A stretch of 64,000 nucleotides of DNA from Oscillospiraceae bacterium (GCA_022800215.1 JAAWPV010000003.1:53170-117169), one strand, 5' to 3'; shown: positions 51,149 to 60,330, counted from the first letter of the stretch. Program-made: numbers and translations. The notes: generated by a model not told the origin, from the letters alone.

Positions 51149-51790
51149 TTACTGCTTGATCCAGCTCTCGTCGCTGGGGTTATTGCGGAAAGCGATAAGC
51201 CGGGCCACGTCCTCGGAGCGTATGTAGTCCTCCTGGGCGGCGATCTCGGCGATGACGTCAAAGTTGGTGAGGCTGTGGTTTTCCACCTGGGCCTCACTGA
51301 GGCGCTTCAGCCCCTTTTCCATGCCGTAGGTGAAGATGCTGACAATGCCCAGCACCTCCGCCCCCGCCTCCCGGAGGATGTTCACCACCTCGATGACACT
51401 GCCGCCGGTGGAGATGAGGTCCTCCACCACCACCACTTTCTGGCCCGGCTCCAACTTGCCCTCGATCTGGTTCTGGCGGCCGTGGTCCTTGGCCCCGGAG
51501 CGGACATAGCCCATGGGAAGGCCCATGAGGTGGCCCACGATGGCGGCGTGGGCGATGCCGGCGGTGGAGGTGCCCATGAGGACCTCCGCCTGGGGGTAGT
51601 GGGTGCGGACAAGCTGGGCGAGGCCCTCCTCCACGTCGGTGCGGACCGGGGGCGCGGTGAGGGTCAGCCGGTTGTCACAGTACACGGGGCTTTTGATACC
51701 GCTGGCCCAGGTGAAGGGCTCGTCAGGGCGGAAAAATACCGCCTGGATGGAGAGAAGGTCCTTGGCAATGGTCTTTTGAAGCTCAGTCAT
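51149..51790 (-). CDS. pyrE: Orotate phosphoribosyltransferase
   Basis: 213 residues. It makes orotidine monophosphate from orotate and PRPP. The PRPP loop VVVVEDLISTGGSVIEVVNI and the earlier VYCDNRLTLTAP are diagnostic. AAAGGATGGTATATC precedes the ATG. It lies between pyrF and pyrB in the operon. Confidence 0.95.
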   Translation of the reverse strand: MTELQKTIAKDLLSIQAVFFRPDEPFTWASGIKSPVYCDNRLTLTAPPVRTDVEEGLAQLVRTHYPQAEVLMGTSTAGIAHAAIVGHLMGLPMGYVRSGAKDHGRQNQIEGKLEPGQKVVVVEDLISTGGSVIEVVNILREAGAEVLGIVSIFTYGMEKGLKRLSEAQVENHSLTNFDVIAEIAAQEDYIRSEDVARLIAFRNNPSDESWIKQ

Positions 51791-51837
51791 GATATACCAT
51801 CCTTTCCCGCCGATGATGCCGGCGTCTCTGTTTGTTT

Positions 51838-52542
51838 TCAGTCTACGAATTCAGTCACGCACCGGCGGTAGGCCGCCACCGGGTCGGGGGCCTGAGTGAT
51901 GGGCCGGCCCACCACGATGTAGTCCGAGCCGATCTCCTTGGCCTGAGCCGGGGTCATGACCCGCTTCTGGTCCCCCGCGTCCCCGTCGGCAAACCGGACG
52001 CCGGGGGTGACGGTCAAAAACTCCTTGCCGCAGGCCTCGTGGACCTTCCCCGATTCCAGGGGGGAGCAGACCACCCCGTCCAGCCCGGCTTCCTTTGCCC
52101 GCCGGGCGTAGTGCATGACTACCTTGTCAATGGGCTCGTGAATGAGAAGGTCCTCCTCCATGCTCTGCTGGTCGGTGGAGGTGAGCTGGGTGACGGCGAT
52201 GAGGAGGGGCCGGGTACCATCGGGCCGGGTGAGGCCTTCCACCGCCGCCTTCATCATGGCCACGGTGCCCGCGGCGTGGAGGTTGCAAAGGTCCACATCC
52301 AGGTTGGATAGGACCGCCATGGCCTTCTTCACCGTGTTGGGAATATCGTGGAGCTTCAGGTCCAGAAAGATCTTGTGGCCCCGGGCCTTGATCTCCCGGA
52401 CGATGGCCGGGCCCTCGGCGTAGTAGAGCTCCATGCCGATCTTCACAAAGGGCTTGCGCTCCTCCCCGGAAAACTTGTCCAGAAAGCTGAGGGTCTTCTC
52501 CTTGCTGTCAAAATCCAGTGCTACGATCACGTCTTTACCCAT
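51838..52542 (-). CDS. pyrF: Orotidine 5'-phosphate decarboxylase
   Basis: 234 residues from ATG 52542, with GGAGGTG six bases upstream. [15 protein letters not shown] is the catalytic Asp-Lys-Asp segment and [14 protein letters not shown] the phosphate grip near the C-terminus. It forms UMP. The start overlaps the end of pyrD by eight bases. It is of the shorter bacterial type, not the 300-residue mycobacterial type. Confidence 0.95.
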   Translation of the reverse strand: MGKDVIVALDFDSKEKTLSFLDKFSGEERKPFVKIGMELYYAEGPAIVREIKARGHKIFLDLKLHDIPNTVKKAMAVLSNLDVDLCNLHAAGTVAMMKAAVEGLTRPDGTRPLLIAVTQLTSTDQQSMEEDLLIHEPIDKVVMHYARRAKEAGLDGVVCSPLESGKVHEACGKEFLTVTPGVRFADGDAGDQKRVMTPAQAKEIGSDYIVVGRPITQAPDPVAAYRRCVTEFVD

Positions 52543-53452
52543 GGTGGGCACCTCCTATGATATCTTTGAGTTCCTTCATTCCGTATTTGTCCATCACTCT
52601 GGGAAGGTCGTCGATGATGTGCTTGCAGACCCAGGGGTCAACGAGGTTGGCCGAGCCCACCTCCACCGCCGCGGCTCCCGCCAGCATCATTTCGATGACA
52701 TCCTCGGCGGTGGAGACACCCCCCATGCCGATGACGGGAATGCTCACCGCCTCATAGACCTGGTAGACCATCCGCAAAGCCACCGGGAAGATGCCCTTCC
52801 CTGAATAGCCTCCCATTCGGTTGGCGATGACGGGCCGGCGGGTCCTGGGGTCGATCCTCATACCCAAGAGGGTGTTGATAAGGCTCAGCCCGTCGGCCCC
52901 CGCCTCCTCGCAGGCCTTGGCGATGGGCACGATGTCGGTAACGTTGGGGCTCAGCTTCACATAGACCGGCTTACTGGAGACCTTTTTCACAGCCCGCGTC
53001 ACCTCTGCGGCGGCCTCGGGGCTCACCCCGAAGGTCATGCCCCCGTGCTCCACGTTGGGACAGCTGATGTTCACTTCCAGAAGGCCCACCTGGTCCGACC
53101 GGCTCAGCTTCCCGCAGGCCTCCACATAGTCCTCCACCGAGAAGCCACCCACGTTGGCGATGACCTTCTTGTGGAAGTAGGCTTTCATCTGGGGAAGCTC
53201 CACCTCCAGCACATGGTCCACCCCGGGGTTCTGGAGCCCCACCGAGTTGATAAGCCCCGCCGGGCACTCGGCGATGCGGGGGGTGGGGTTTCCGAACCGG
53301 GCTTCCCGGGTGGTCCCCTTGAAGGAGAAGGTGCCCAGGCAGTTGATGTCATAGAGCTCGGCAAACTCCTTGCCGTAGCCGAAGGTGCCGCTGGCTGGGA
53401 TGATGGGGTTGTCCAGCTCCCAGCCGGACAGGCTCACACTCAGGCGTCCCAT
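52535..53452 (-). CDS. pyrD: Dihydroorotate dehydrogenase B, catalytic subunit
   Basis: 305 residues from ATG 53452. It oxidises dihydroorotate to orotate with NAD via PyrK. The FMN barrel is shown by [24 protein letters not shown] with the active-site Cys of the class 1B enzymes, and [19 protein letters not shown]. It overlaps pyrK by 13 bases, which suggests coupled synthesis of the two subunits. Confidence 0.95.
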   Translation of the reverse strand: MGRLSVSLSGWELDNPIIPASGTFGYGKEFAELYDINCLGTFSFKGTTREARFGNPTPRIAECPAGLINSVGLQNPGVDHVLEVELPQMKAYFHKKVIANVGGFSVEDYVEACGKLSRSDQVGLLEVNISCPNVEHGGMTFGVSPEAAAEVTRAVKKVSSKPVYVKLSPNVTDIVPIAKACEEAGADGLSLINTLLGMRIDPRTRRPVIANRMGGYSGKGIFPVALRMVYQVYEAVSIPVIGMGGVSTAEDVIEMMLAGAAAVEVGSANLVDPWVCKHIIDDLPRVMDKYGMKELKDIIGGAHHG

Positions 53453-54177
53453 AGCAGTTCCTCCCTCTCCAGCACCGGACCGTCGGTACAGATCCGCTTG
53501 CTGCCGTTTTTCGTCATCCAGCTGCAGCCCATGCACACCCCGAAGCCGCAGCCCATCCGCTCCTCAAAACTGAGCTGCCCGCTGGTTTGCGCCGCGCCGT
53601 CCACCGCCTTCAGCATGGGGATGGGGCCGCAGGCGTAGAGGTAAGAATAGGTAAGCCGGGGCATCACCGCGGTGACGAAGCCCTTTGTCCCCACGGACCC
53701 GTCCTCGGTGGCGATGCAGACCTCCGCCCCCAGGGCCTTGAACTCCTCCGCCAGGATCACTTCCTTTTCGCTGCGGAAGCCCAGGAGCGCCGTGGGCTCC
53801 TTCCCCTCCGCCAGAAGCTTCTTGCAGAGGGCGTAGAGAGGAGGCGTTCCCACTCCGCCGCCAATGAGGAGGGGCTTCTGCCCGCTTTTTGCGGTATCGA
53901 AGCCGTTGCCCAGCCCTGTCAGAATATCCAGCCTCTCCCCGGGCTTCATCTCCTCCAGCTTCGCCGTTCCGCCCCCCACGATCTTGTAAACGAGGGTCAG
54001 CTTTCCCTTCTCCCAGTCACAGACCGAGATGGGCCGGCGGAGGGTGAAGCCGGGGACCTGCACATTGACAAACTGTCCTGGGGCGGTGATGGCCCCGGTG
54101 TCCCCTTCCAGCACCATCCGGCATACGTCCCCCGTCAGGGGGGTATTTTCCCGGATGGTAAACAGCACTTGCTTCAT
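53440..54177 (-). CDS. pyrK: Dihydroorotate dehydrogenase B, electron-transfer subunit
   Basis: 245 residues. A ferredoxin-reductase-like FAD/NAD module (LRRPISVCDW for FAD, GGGVGTPPLYALCKKL for NAD) ends in a [2Fe-2S] cluster region GCGFGVCMGCSW with a further Cys in RICTDGP. It passes electrons from PyrD to NAD. Follows carB after 13 bases. Confidence 0.95.
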   Translation of the reverse strand: MKQVLFTIRENTPLTGDVCRMVLEGDTGAITAPGQFVNVQVPGFTLRRPISVCDWEKGKLTLVYKIVGGGTAKLEEMKPGERLDILTGLGNGFDTAKSGQKPLLIGGGVGTPPLYALCKKLLAEGKEPTALLGFRSEKEVILAEEFKALGAEVCIATEDGSVGTKGFVTAVMPRLTYSYLYACGPIPMLKAVDGAAQTSGQLSFEERMGCGFGVCMGCSWMTKNGSKRICTDGPVLEREELLWDA

Positions 54178-54190
54178 GTTCGCTCCTTTC

Positions 54191-57100
54191 TCAGCCGTCG
54201 ATGGTGGAAATTTCCATGGTGATCTCCTCCAGCACGTCCAGCAGGGTGCCCACCGTGTCCAGGGAGGTAAAGAGGTTCACGTTGTACTCGGTAGCCAGCA
54301 TCCGGATCTTCTGACCGTCCTTCTCGGTGTGGGTCTGACCAATGCCGCTGGTGTTGATGATATAGGCTAAATGCCCCTGGCGAATGGCGGCGGGGATCTC
54401 GTCGCTGCCCTCGCTGATCTTCTGGAGGATATGGGTCCGGATGCCGTTTTCCTTCAGGAACTCCCCGGTGCCCCGAGTGGCCTGGATGTTGAAGCCCAGG
54501 TCGTAGAACCGGCGGATGAGGGGCAGGGCCTCCTCCTTATCGGTGTCGGCAATGGTGGCAAAGACGGTGCCGTAGTTTTGCAGCTTCATGCCCGAGGCCT
54601 GCAACGCCTTGTAGAGGGCCCGGTTCAGCTTGTCGTCGTAGCCGATGGCCTCGCCGGTGGACTTCATTTCGGGAGACAGGTAGGCGTCCAGGCCCCGAAT
54701 CTTGTTGAAGGAGAAGACGGGCACCTTCACATACCGGCGCTTCTTCTCGGTGGGGTAGATGTCAAAAATGCCCTGCTCCTTCAGGCTCTTGCCCAAAATG
54801 ACCTCGGTGGCGATGTCGGCAAGGCTCCAGCCCGTGGCCTTGGAGAGGAAGGGCACCGTCCGGGAGGAGCGGGGGTTCACTTCGATGATGTAGACCTCGT
54901 CCTGCTTATCCACAATGAACTGGATGTTGAAAAGGCCCACGATGCCAAGGCCCAGGCCCAGCTTTTTGGCGTACTGGAGGATGATGCCCTTCACCTTGTC
55001 CGAGATGCTGAAGGGCGGGTAAACGCTGATGGAGTCGCCCGAGTGGATGCCGGTGCGCTCCACCAGCTCCATGATACCGGGGACGAACACGTCCCGGCCG
55101 TCGCAGATGGCGTCCACCTCCACCTCCTTGCCCACGATGTACTTATCCACCAGCACGGGCTTGTCCTCGTCGATCTCCACGGCGGTTTTCAGATACTGGC
55201 GAAGCTGCGCTTCATCCCCCACGATCTGCATGGCCCGGCCGCCCAGCACGAAGGAGGGCCGCACCAGCACCGGGTAGCCGATCTCTGCCGCCGCCTTCAC
55301 ACCGTCCTCGATCCGGGTCACCGCCCGGCCCTGGGGCTGGGGGATGTTCAGCTCCAGCAGGATCTTTTCAAAGGCGTCCCGGTTCTCCGCCCGCTCGATG
55401 GCGGCGCAGTCGGTGCCGATGATCCGGGCCCCCCGCTTCATGAGGGGCTCGGCCAGGTTGATGGCGGTCTGGCCTCCCAGGGAGGCGATGACCCCCAAGG
55501 GCTTTTCCAGGGCAATGATGTTCATGACATCCTCGGCCGTCAGGGGCTCAAAGTAGAGCTTGTCCGCCGTTGTGTAGTCGGTGGAGACAGTCTCGGGGTT
55601 GTTGTTGATGATAATGGCCTCATACCCCGCCTTTTTGATGGTCTGGACGGCATGGACGGTGGAGTAATCGAACTCCACGCCCTGGCCGATGCGGATGGGG
55701 CCCGCTCCCAGCACCACGATCTTCTTCCGCTCCGACACCGGGCTTTGGTTTTCCCCGGTGTAGGTGGAGTAGAAATAGGGGATGTAGGCCCCGGTGTGGC
55801 AGGTATCCACCATCCGGTAGGCGGGCAGGATGCCGTCGGCCATCCGGCGCTCGTAGACCTCCCCTTCGGGGACGCCCCAGAGCTTGGCGATGTACTTATC
55901 CCCAAAGCCCATGACCTTGGCCTTTTTCAGGGTCTCGCTGTCTTTATTGGCGCTGACCACCTCTTCAAAGTCCACGATCTTTTTCACAGACTCCAGGAAG
56001 AAGGGGGTGATCATGGTAACCTCATGGAGCTTTTCAATGCCCTCCCCCAGCCGGAGGAGCTGGGCGATGGCATAGATGTTGTCGTCCCGGAACTGGGCAA
56101 TATACTCCAGAAGCTCGGCCCGGCTCATGGCGTCGAACTTGGGAAGCCACAGGTGGCAGGCCCCGATCTCCAGGGACCGCACCGACTTGAGCATACACTC
56201 CTCCAATGTGGCGCCGATGCCCATGACTTCGCCGGTGGCCTTCATCTGGGTGCCTAGGGTGTTGGAGGCGGCGGAAAACTTGTCGAAGGGAAACCGGGGG
56301 AACTTGGCCACCACATAGTCAAGGCTTGGCTCAAAGGCGGCAGTGGTGTTGGCGATGGGGATCTCGCTGAGGGCCATGCCCACAGCCACCTTGGCGGTGA
56401 CCCGGGCGATGGGGTAGCCGCTGGCCTTGGAGGCCAAAGCGGAGGACCGGGACACCCGGGGATTTACCTCAATGAGGAAATATTCGGAGGAGTTGGGGTT
56501 CAGGGCAAACTGAACGTTGCAGCCCCCCTCGATCTTCAGCTCCCGGATGATCTTGATAGCGCTGTCGTTGAGCATTTTAAGGTCGTGGTCGTTGAGCGTC
56601 ATGATGGGAGCCACCACGATGGAGTCTCCCGTGTGGACGCCCACCGGGTCCACATTCTCCATGCCGCAGATGGTGATGGCGTGGTCGGTGGAGTCCCGCA
56701 TGACCTCGAACTCGATCTCCTTGTAGCCCTTGACGCTCTTTTCAATGAGCACCTGGTGGACCGGGGAGAGGTTGAAGGCGTTGGTGCCGATCTCCACAAG
56801 CTCCGCCTCGTTGTAGGCGAAGCCGCCGCCGGTGCCCCCCAGGGTGAAGGCAGGCCGGAGGACCACCGGGTAGCCGATATGCTCCGCCGCCTTTTTGGCC
56901 TCCTCCAGGGAGTAGGTGATCTCAGAGGGGATGACGGGCTCCCCGATGGACTGGCACAGCTCCTTGAAAAGCTCCCGGTCCTCGGCCCGCTCGATACTGC
57001 GGCTGTCGGTGCCCAGAAGCTCCACGCCGCACTCCTGCAACACCCCCTTCTTCTCAAGCTGCATGGCAAGGTTCAGCCCCGTCTGTCCGCCGATGCCGGG

Positions 57101-57361
57101 GACAATGGCGTCTGGCCGCTCATGACGGATGATCTTGGCAACGTACTCCAATGTCAAGGGCTCCATATACACCTTGTCGGCGATGGTGGTGTCGGTCATG
57201 ATGGTGGCCGGGTTGGAGTTTGCAAGAACCACCTCATAGCCCTCCTCCTTCAAGGCAAGGCAGGCCTGGGTGCCTGCGTAGTCAAACTCGGCGGCCTGGC
57301 CGATGACGATGGGGCCCGAGCCGATGATGAGGATCTTCTTAATATCCGTTCTCTTTGCCAT
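54191..57361 (-). CDS. carB: Carbamoyl phosphate synthase large subunit
   Basis: 1056 residues from ATG 57361, with AAGGAGGAG upstream. Two homologous ATP-grasp halves (each opening IIGSGPIVIGQAAEFDYA or VLGAGPIRIGQGVEFDYS) and a C-terminal MGS-like regulatory domain (ADTDKEEALPLIRRF) are intact. It makes carbamoyl phosphate from bicarbonate, ATP and ammonia. The glutaminase subunit gene carA, usually next door, is not in this operon. Confidence 0.97.
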   Translation of the reverse strand: MAKRTDIKKILIIGSGPIVIGQAAEFDYAGTQACLALKEEGYEVVLANSNPATIMTDTTIADKVYMEPLTLEYVAKIIRHERPDAIVPGIGGQTGLNLAMQLEKKGVLQECGVELLGTDSRSIERAEDRELFKELCQSIGEPVIPSEITYSLEEAKKAAEHIGYPVVLRPAFTLGGTGGGFAYNEAELVEIGTNAFNLSPVHQVLIEKSVKGYKEIEFEVMRDSTDHAITICGMENVDPVGVHTGDSIVVAPIMTLNDHDLKMLNDSAIKIIRELKIEGGCNVQFALNPNSSEYFLIEVNPRVSRSSALASKASGYPIARVTAKVAVGMALSEIPIANTTAAFEPSLDYVVAKFPRFPFDKFSAASNTLGTQMKATGEVMGIGATLEECMLKSVRSLEIGACHLWLPKFDAMSRAELLEYIAQFRDDNIYAIAQLLRLGEGIEKLHEVTMITPFFLESVKKIVDFEEVVSANKDSETLKKAKVMGFGDKYIAKLWGVPEGEVYERRMADGILPAYRMVDTCHTGAYIPYFYSTYTGENQSPVSERKKIVVLGAGPIRIGQGVEFDYSTVHAVQTIKKAGYEAIIINNNPETVSTDYTTADKLYFEPLTAEDVMNIIALEKPLGVIASLGGQTAINLAEPLMKRGARIIGTDCAAIERAENRDAFEKILLELNIPQPQGRAVTRIEDGVKAAAEIGYPVLVRPSFVLGGRAMQIVGDEAQLRQYLKTAVEIDEDKPVLVDKYIVGKEVEVDAICDGRDVFVPGIMELVERTGIHSGDSISVYPPFSISDKVKGIILQYAKKLGLGLGIVGLFNIQFIVDKQDEVYIIEVNPRSSRTVPFLSKATGWSLADIATEVILGKSLKEQGIFDIYPTEKKRRYVKVPVFSFNKIRGLDAYLSPEMKSTGEAIGYDDKLNRALYKALQASGMKLQNYGTVFATIADTDKEEALPLIRRFYDLGFNIQATRGTGEFLKENGIRTHILQKISEGSDEIPAAIRQGHLAYIINTSGIGQTHTEKDGQKIRMLATEYNVNLFTSLDTVGTLLDVLEEITMEISTIDG

Positions 57362-57374
57362 ACTGCGCTCCTCC

Positions 57375-58577
57375 TTATTTCTTCTCGTAAACAGCATTTC
57401 CTTCGTATACAGTCAAAAGGCACCTTCCATAGACCTCATCCCCCGCGAAGGGGGTGCTGCGCCCCTTGGAGGCGAACTCCGCCGGGTCGATGGTGTAGGG
57501 CGTTTCCACTTCAAAGACGGTGCAGCCCGGGTCGCTTTCGATATTAAAGCGCTTCCGGGGATTCCAGCAGAGCAGCTCGCAGAGCCGCTCCAACGTCAGG
57601 ATGCCCGGCTTCACCAGATGGGTGTAGAGCACCGGGAAGGCGGTCTCCAGCCCCACCACACCCATGAGGCTTCCCTCCAGCCCCTTGGACTTTTCCTCCG
57701 CCGAGTGGGGGGCGTGGTCGGTGGCGATCATGTCGATGGTACCGTCCAGAAGCCCCTGGATGAGGGCCTCCCGGTCCTCCCGGCTCCGAAGGGGCGGGTT
57801 CATCTTGAACCGGCCCTCCTCCTGAAGGTCCCCGTCGCAGAGAGTCAGGTAGTGGGGCCCCGTTTCGCATGTTACGTCCACCCCTTCCGCCTTGGCCTTC
57901 CGGATGAGCGCTACGCTCTCCTTGGTGGAGATGTGGCAGACGTGGTACTTACAGCCCGTCTCCCGGGCCAGCCTCAGGTCCCGGGCGATTTGGCCCCACT
58001 CGCTCTCCGAGCAGATGCCCCTGTGGCCGTGGGCTTTGGCGTAGGCGCCGTCATGGATGTAGCCGCCCTTCAAAAGTGTGTTGTCCTCGCAGTGGGCGGC
58101 AATGAGCTTGCCCAGGGACTTGGCCTCCCTCATGGCGGCACGCATCATCTCCTCCCCCTGCACTCCCCGGCCGTCGTCGGAAAAGGCGCAGACCAGGGGG
58201 GCAAGCTCCCCCATTTCGCTGAGTTTTTCCCCCTTCTCTCCCCGGGTGATGGCCCCGTAAGGGTACACCGGGATGCAGGCCGTCTCCCGGATAGCCTTCA
58301 ACTGGGGCTCCAATGTCTCGGGCGAGTCGGCCACCGGGTCCAGGTTGGGCATGGTACACACGGCGGTGTAGCCGCCCCGGACGGCGGCCCGGGTGCCCGT
58401 CTCCATGGTCTCTTTATAAAAATACCCCGGCTCTCTGAAGTGCACATGCACATCACAGAAACCGGGGAAAATAAGATAGGGACCAAAGGAAACGGGAACA
58501 CGGCCACCACCGATAAGGAATCGGTCAATGGCTTCTCTCACATCACTCTGCCGATGATCTTCCATTCGAAAACGCAA
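57375..58577 (-). CDS. pyrC: Dihydroorotase
   Basis: 400 residues from a TTG at 58577, with GGGAGG eight bases upstream; the ATG at 58598 has no ribosome site and abuts the leader hairpin. DVHVHFREP (42-50) is the metal-binding HxH motif, AHCEDN, CHISTKES and ATDHAPHS supply the remaining ligands. It closes carbamoyl aspartate to dihydroorotate. The N-terminal beta domain is about 30 residues shorter than usual. First gene of the operon, behind a promoter and leader hairpin. Confidence 0.92.
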   Translation of the reverse strand: MRFRMEDHRQSDVREAIDRFLIGGGRVPVSFGPYLIFPGFCDVHVHFREPGYFYKETMETGTRAAVRGGYTAVCTMPNLDPVADSPETLEPQLKAIRETACIPVYPYGAITRGEKGEKLSEMGELAPLVCAFSDDGRGVQGEEMMRAAMREAKSLGKLIAAHCEDNTLLKGGYIHDGAYAKAHGHRGICSESEWGQIARDLRLARETGCKYHVCHISTKESVALIRKAKAEGVDVTCETGPHYLTLCDGDLQEEGRFKMNPPLRSREDREALIQGLLDGTIDMIATDHAPHSAEEKSKGLEGSLMGVVGLETAFPVLYTHLVKPGILTLERLCELLCWNPRKRFNIESDPGCTVFEVETPYTIDPAEFASKGRSTPFAGDEVYGRCLLTVYEGNAVYEKK

Positions 58578-58599
58578 GGTGACTGCCTCCCTTCCCATG

Positions 58600-58621
58600 A
58601 AAAAGGCCCGTACCGGGCCTT
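58600..58621 (-). promoter_or_regulatory. Leader terminator (possible attenuator) before pyrC
   Basis: On the minus strand AAGGCCCG-GTA-CGGGCC with TTTTT directly after, placed between the promoter and the pyrC ribosome site. Its position in the first 40 transcribed bases suggests attenuation, though no PyrR-type antiterminator was recognised. Confidence 0.55.
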
Positions 58622-58634
58622 AGGCATTTCTGGT

Positions 58635-58663
58635 ATTTTATCACAGGGAAAGGGCGGTGTCAA
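58635..58663 (-). promoter_or_regulatory. Promoter of the pyrimidine operon
   Basis: On the minus strand TTGACA, 17 bases, TAAAAT. Confidence 0.8.
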
Positions 58664-58721
58664 GAAGGAAATGAAAAAAGGCGGAATATGGGGTATTTTA
58701 GCTATGATCGGAAAGAGAATT

Positions 58722-59273
58722 TTACGCCGCGGGCACTGTTTTGGAATACCGCTGGGGAATCAGGCCCGCCCGAGTGAGGGCCAGTACCAAAACGGGCAGA
58801 ACCACCAGCTGCATCACCATGGCAGGGGTGGTTCCCACCACATAGGCGCTTGCCCACATGGCAATGGTGTAGCTCTGGGCATTGGAGAGAAATGCCACCG
58901 CCCGGACCACGCCGCCGGCCACCCGGCCCAGCAGCAGAGCAGGCACCATGGAGAGATAGATGTCCGCCGCCGTCCTGCCGGTACGGATAAACCGCATACC
59001 CAGGCCGGTAACCAGTCCGTAAACACACACCTCAGGGCACATATAGATGAGCTGGGAGGCTGCAGGCATACCGGAAAGAACACTGGAGAGGATGGGTCCC
59101 ACTATTCCACAGAGGGCGCCGTAGGGCCAGCCGCAGAGGAGCCCGCAGAGAAGAGCCGGGAAATGCAGTGGACTGAAGGCCATACCCAACCCCGCGGCAT
59201 GGAACACAAGGGGCAGCACATAGGACAGGGCAACGCAGAACGCGCAGGTACAAATTTTTTTGACAGATGACAT
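58722..59273 (-). CDS. ECF transporter S component
   Basis: 183 residues from ATG 59273, with AAAGGAG upstream. Six hydrophobic spans and the N-terminal helix with AFCVALSYVLPLVF, then GMAFSPLHFPALLCGLLCGW, match S components of energy-coupling-factor vitamin transporters, where a small-Ala motif docks EcfT. The vitamin is not assigned. A structured leader with its own terminator suggests riboswitch control, which is common for such genes. Longer frame starts upstream lie inside the leader and are not used. Confidence 0.8.
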   Translation of the reverse strand: MSSVKKICTCAFCVALSYVLPLVFHAAGLGMAFSPLHFPALLCGLLCGWPYGALCGIVGPILSSVLSGMPAASQLIYMCPEVCVYGLVTGLGMRFIRTGRTAADIYLSMVPALLLGRVAGGVVRAVAFLSNAQSYTIAMWASAYVVGTTPAMVMQLVVLPVLVLALTRAGLIPQRYSKTVPAA

Positions 59274-59434
59274 GGAACATTCTCCTTTCGTTTTTCCCCG
59301 CAAACAAAAAAGAAGGTATGGGCCCTCTTGGCAAGAGGACGCATACCTTCCTGGTATACATAGCAAGCACACGCGGGGGATGGACAGAAATAAAAACGCT
59401 TCGGCGCTGTGAGCTGGCTTCCCGCCAGCCGATT
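59274..59434 (-). promoter_or_regulatory. Structured leader with terminator, candidate riboswitch
   Basis: The transcript from the promoter at 59441-59469 has about 160 bases before the gene. On the minus strand a GGCTGGC-GGGAA-GCCAGC hairpin and CGCCGAAGCG come first, then GAAGGTATG and CATACCTTC arms (59350-59342 with 59320-59312) followed by TTTTTTG, a typical expression-platform terminator. An alternative GTATACC upstream could pair with GGTATGC. I could not match the first part to a known riboswitch class. Confidence 0.55.
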
Positions 59435-59440
59435 TTCTAT

Positions 59441-59469
59441 ATTTTACTGAATTTTCACGCTTTTGTCAA
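59441..59469 (-). promoter_or_regulatory. Promoter of the ECF S-component gene
   Basis: On the minus strand TTGACA, 17 bases, TAAAAT; the -35 overlaps the stop of the DUF3842 gene. Confidence 0.8.
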
Positions 59470-59894
59470 GCGATCTGCTCCACCACGGTCCGCAGCGCTT
59501 TCACAGCTTCCCTGATAAGTCCGCTCATACTCATATCGGCAACGCCCACCACCACGTTGTCGCAGTGGTCAAAGGGAATGAGGATGCGCCGCGCAGGGCT
59601 CCGGCCCACGGCAGCTGCCATAACAGGGGTGATCTCCCCCAGCATGGCGTCGGCAATGACGATACCCACCGGCCCCAAAATCACATCGGCTGTCCGGCAG
59701 GCCACCACCACAGCGTTCTCCCCGGTGGCTGCCCGGTCCGCCCCCGCTTTCAGCATGGCGGAGGTCGCTGCGCTGTTGGTCCCCACCGCCGTGACGGAAA
59801 CCTCCGGCAGTTCCTGCTTGATAGAGCCCACCAGCTGGCGGCCGATACCGCCCCCCTGGGCGTCGATCACAAGAATATTGATCGGTTTTTTCAT
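59466..59894 (-). CDS. DUF3842 family protein
   Basis: 142 residues. MKKPINILVIDAQGGGIGRQ opens a Rossmann-like domain and the family motif GENAVVVACRTADVILGP is present. DUF3842 proteins are small, cytosolic and uncharacterised. AGGGGG lies eight bases before the ATG. It lies beyond a tiny upstream frame and a promoter with a MerR-like spacer. Confidence 0.8.
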   Translation of the reverse strand: MKKPINILVIDAQGGGIGRQLVGSIKQELPEVSVTAVGTNSAATSAMLKAGADRAATGENAVVVACRTADVILGPVGIVIADAMLGEITPVMAAAVGRSPARRILIPFDHCDNVVVGVADMSMSGLIREAVKALRTVVEQIA

Positions 59895-59907
59895 CCGTCA
59901 TTCCCCC

Positions 59908-59991
59908 TTACATCCTTTTTAACAGTATACCGCAGTCCGTGCAATTTGGAAAGGAAAACTTCCCTCCCCCGGGAAGCTTCCGGTACTTCAT
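59908..59991 (-). CDS. 27-residue peptide with a CxxC pair, tentative
   Basis: The frame encodes MKYRKLPGGGKFSFPNCTDC and GILLKRM. GGAGG at 60005-60001 is nine bases before the ATG at 59991. It precedes DUF3842 by 13 bases in the same direction. The CTDC pair could bind metal or a thiol. It may be a leader peptide or chance; length alone cannot decide. Confidence 0.35.
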   Translation of the reverse strand: MKYRKLPGGGKFSFPNCTDCGILLKRM

Positions 59992-60130
59992 GGCCATGTT
60001 CCTCCCCTCACTTCCCGTACTTCTCCGCCGCCTTTTCCGCGCAGGTCAATGCGTTCCGGCTCCGGGGACAGGCAAGACCGTGTATGGTCAAAATTTTCGC
60101 TTCTGACAGGTTTTGCGGACTTTCGGCCAT

Positions 60131-60161
60131 ATCATAGCATTTAAAGCTCGCTTTAAGTCAA
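60131..60161 (-). promoter_or_regulatory. Leftward promoter with 19-base spacer and dyad
   Basis: On the minus strand TTGACT (60161-60156), 19 bases, TATGAT (60136-60131), with the perfect dyad TTAAAGC-GA-GCTTTAA at the -35 side of the spacer. This geometry matches MerR-activated promoters, though no MerR gene is adjacent. Confidence 0.5.
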
Positions 60162-60174
60162 GAACTTTTTGCTC

Positions 60175-60202
60175 TTGACATTGTGAAAGAATTTGCTATA
60201 AT
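60175..60202 (+). promoter_or_regulatory. Promoter of the fumarate-reductase-type flavoprotein gene
   Basis: TTGACA, 16 bases, TATAAT, with TGC before the -10. Confidence 0.8.
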
Positions 60203-60330
60203 CTCTGTTGGTAAGAAACCGACATTTCTCCAACATTTGTATATTTCCTAAAAATGTTCTTGAAATGCCCAAATCTGTTAAATATAGGAGATATTCTCCT
60301 GTATTAATAAAGAAGAAAGGGATATTTGTC

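Larger units (their letters stand above)
59992..60330. other. Divergent intergenic region with two promoters
   Basis: Besides the two promoters at 60131-60161 (leftward) and 60175-60202 (rightward), the interval holds a roughly 130-base leader of the reductase gene and, leftward, a region with no ribosome-site-supported frame other than the 27-residue one. Confidence 0.5.

Noticed and set aside
60008..60130. 40-residue minus-strand frame (MAESPQNLSEAKILTIHG start)
   Set aside because: Its ATG is immediately after the -10 of the leftward promoter, so it is not in the predicted transcript with a ribosome site.
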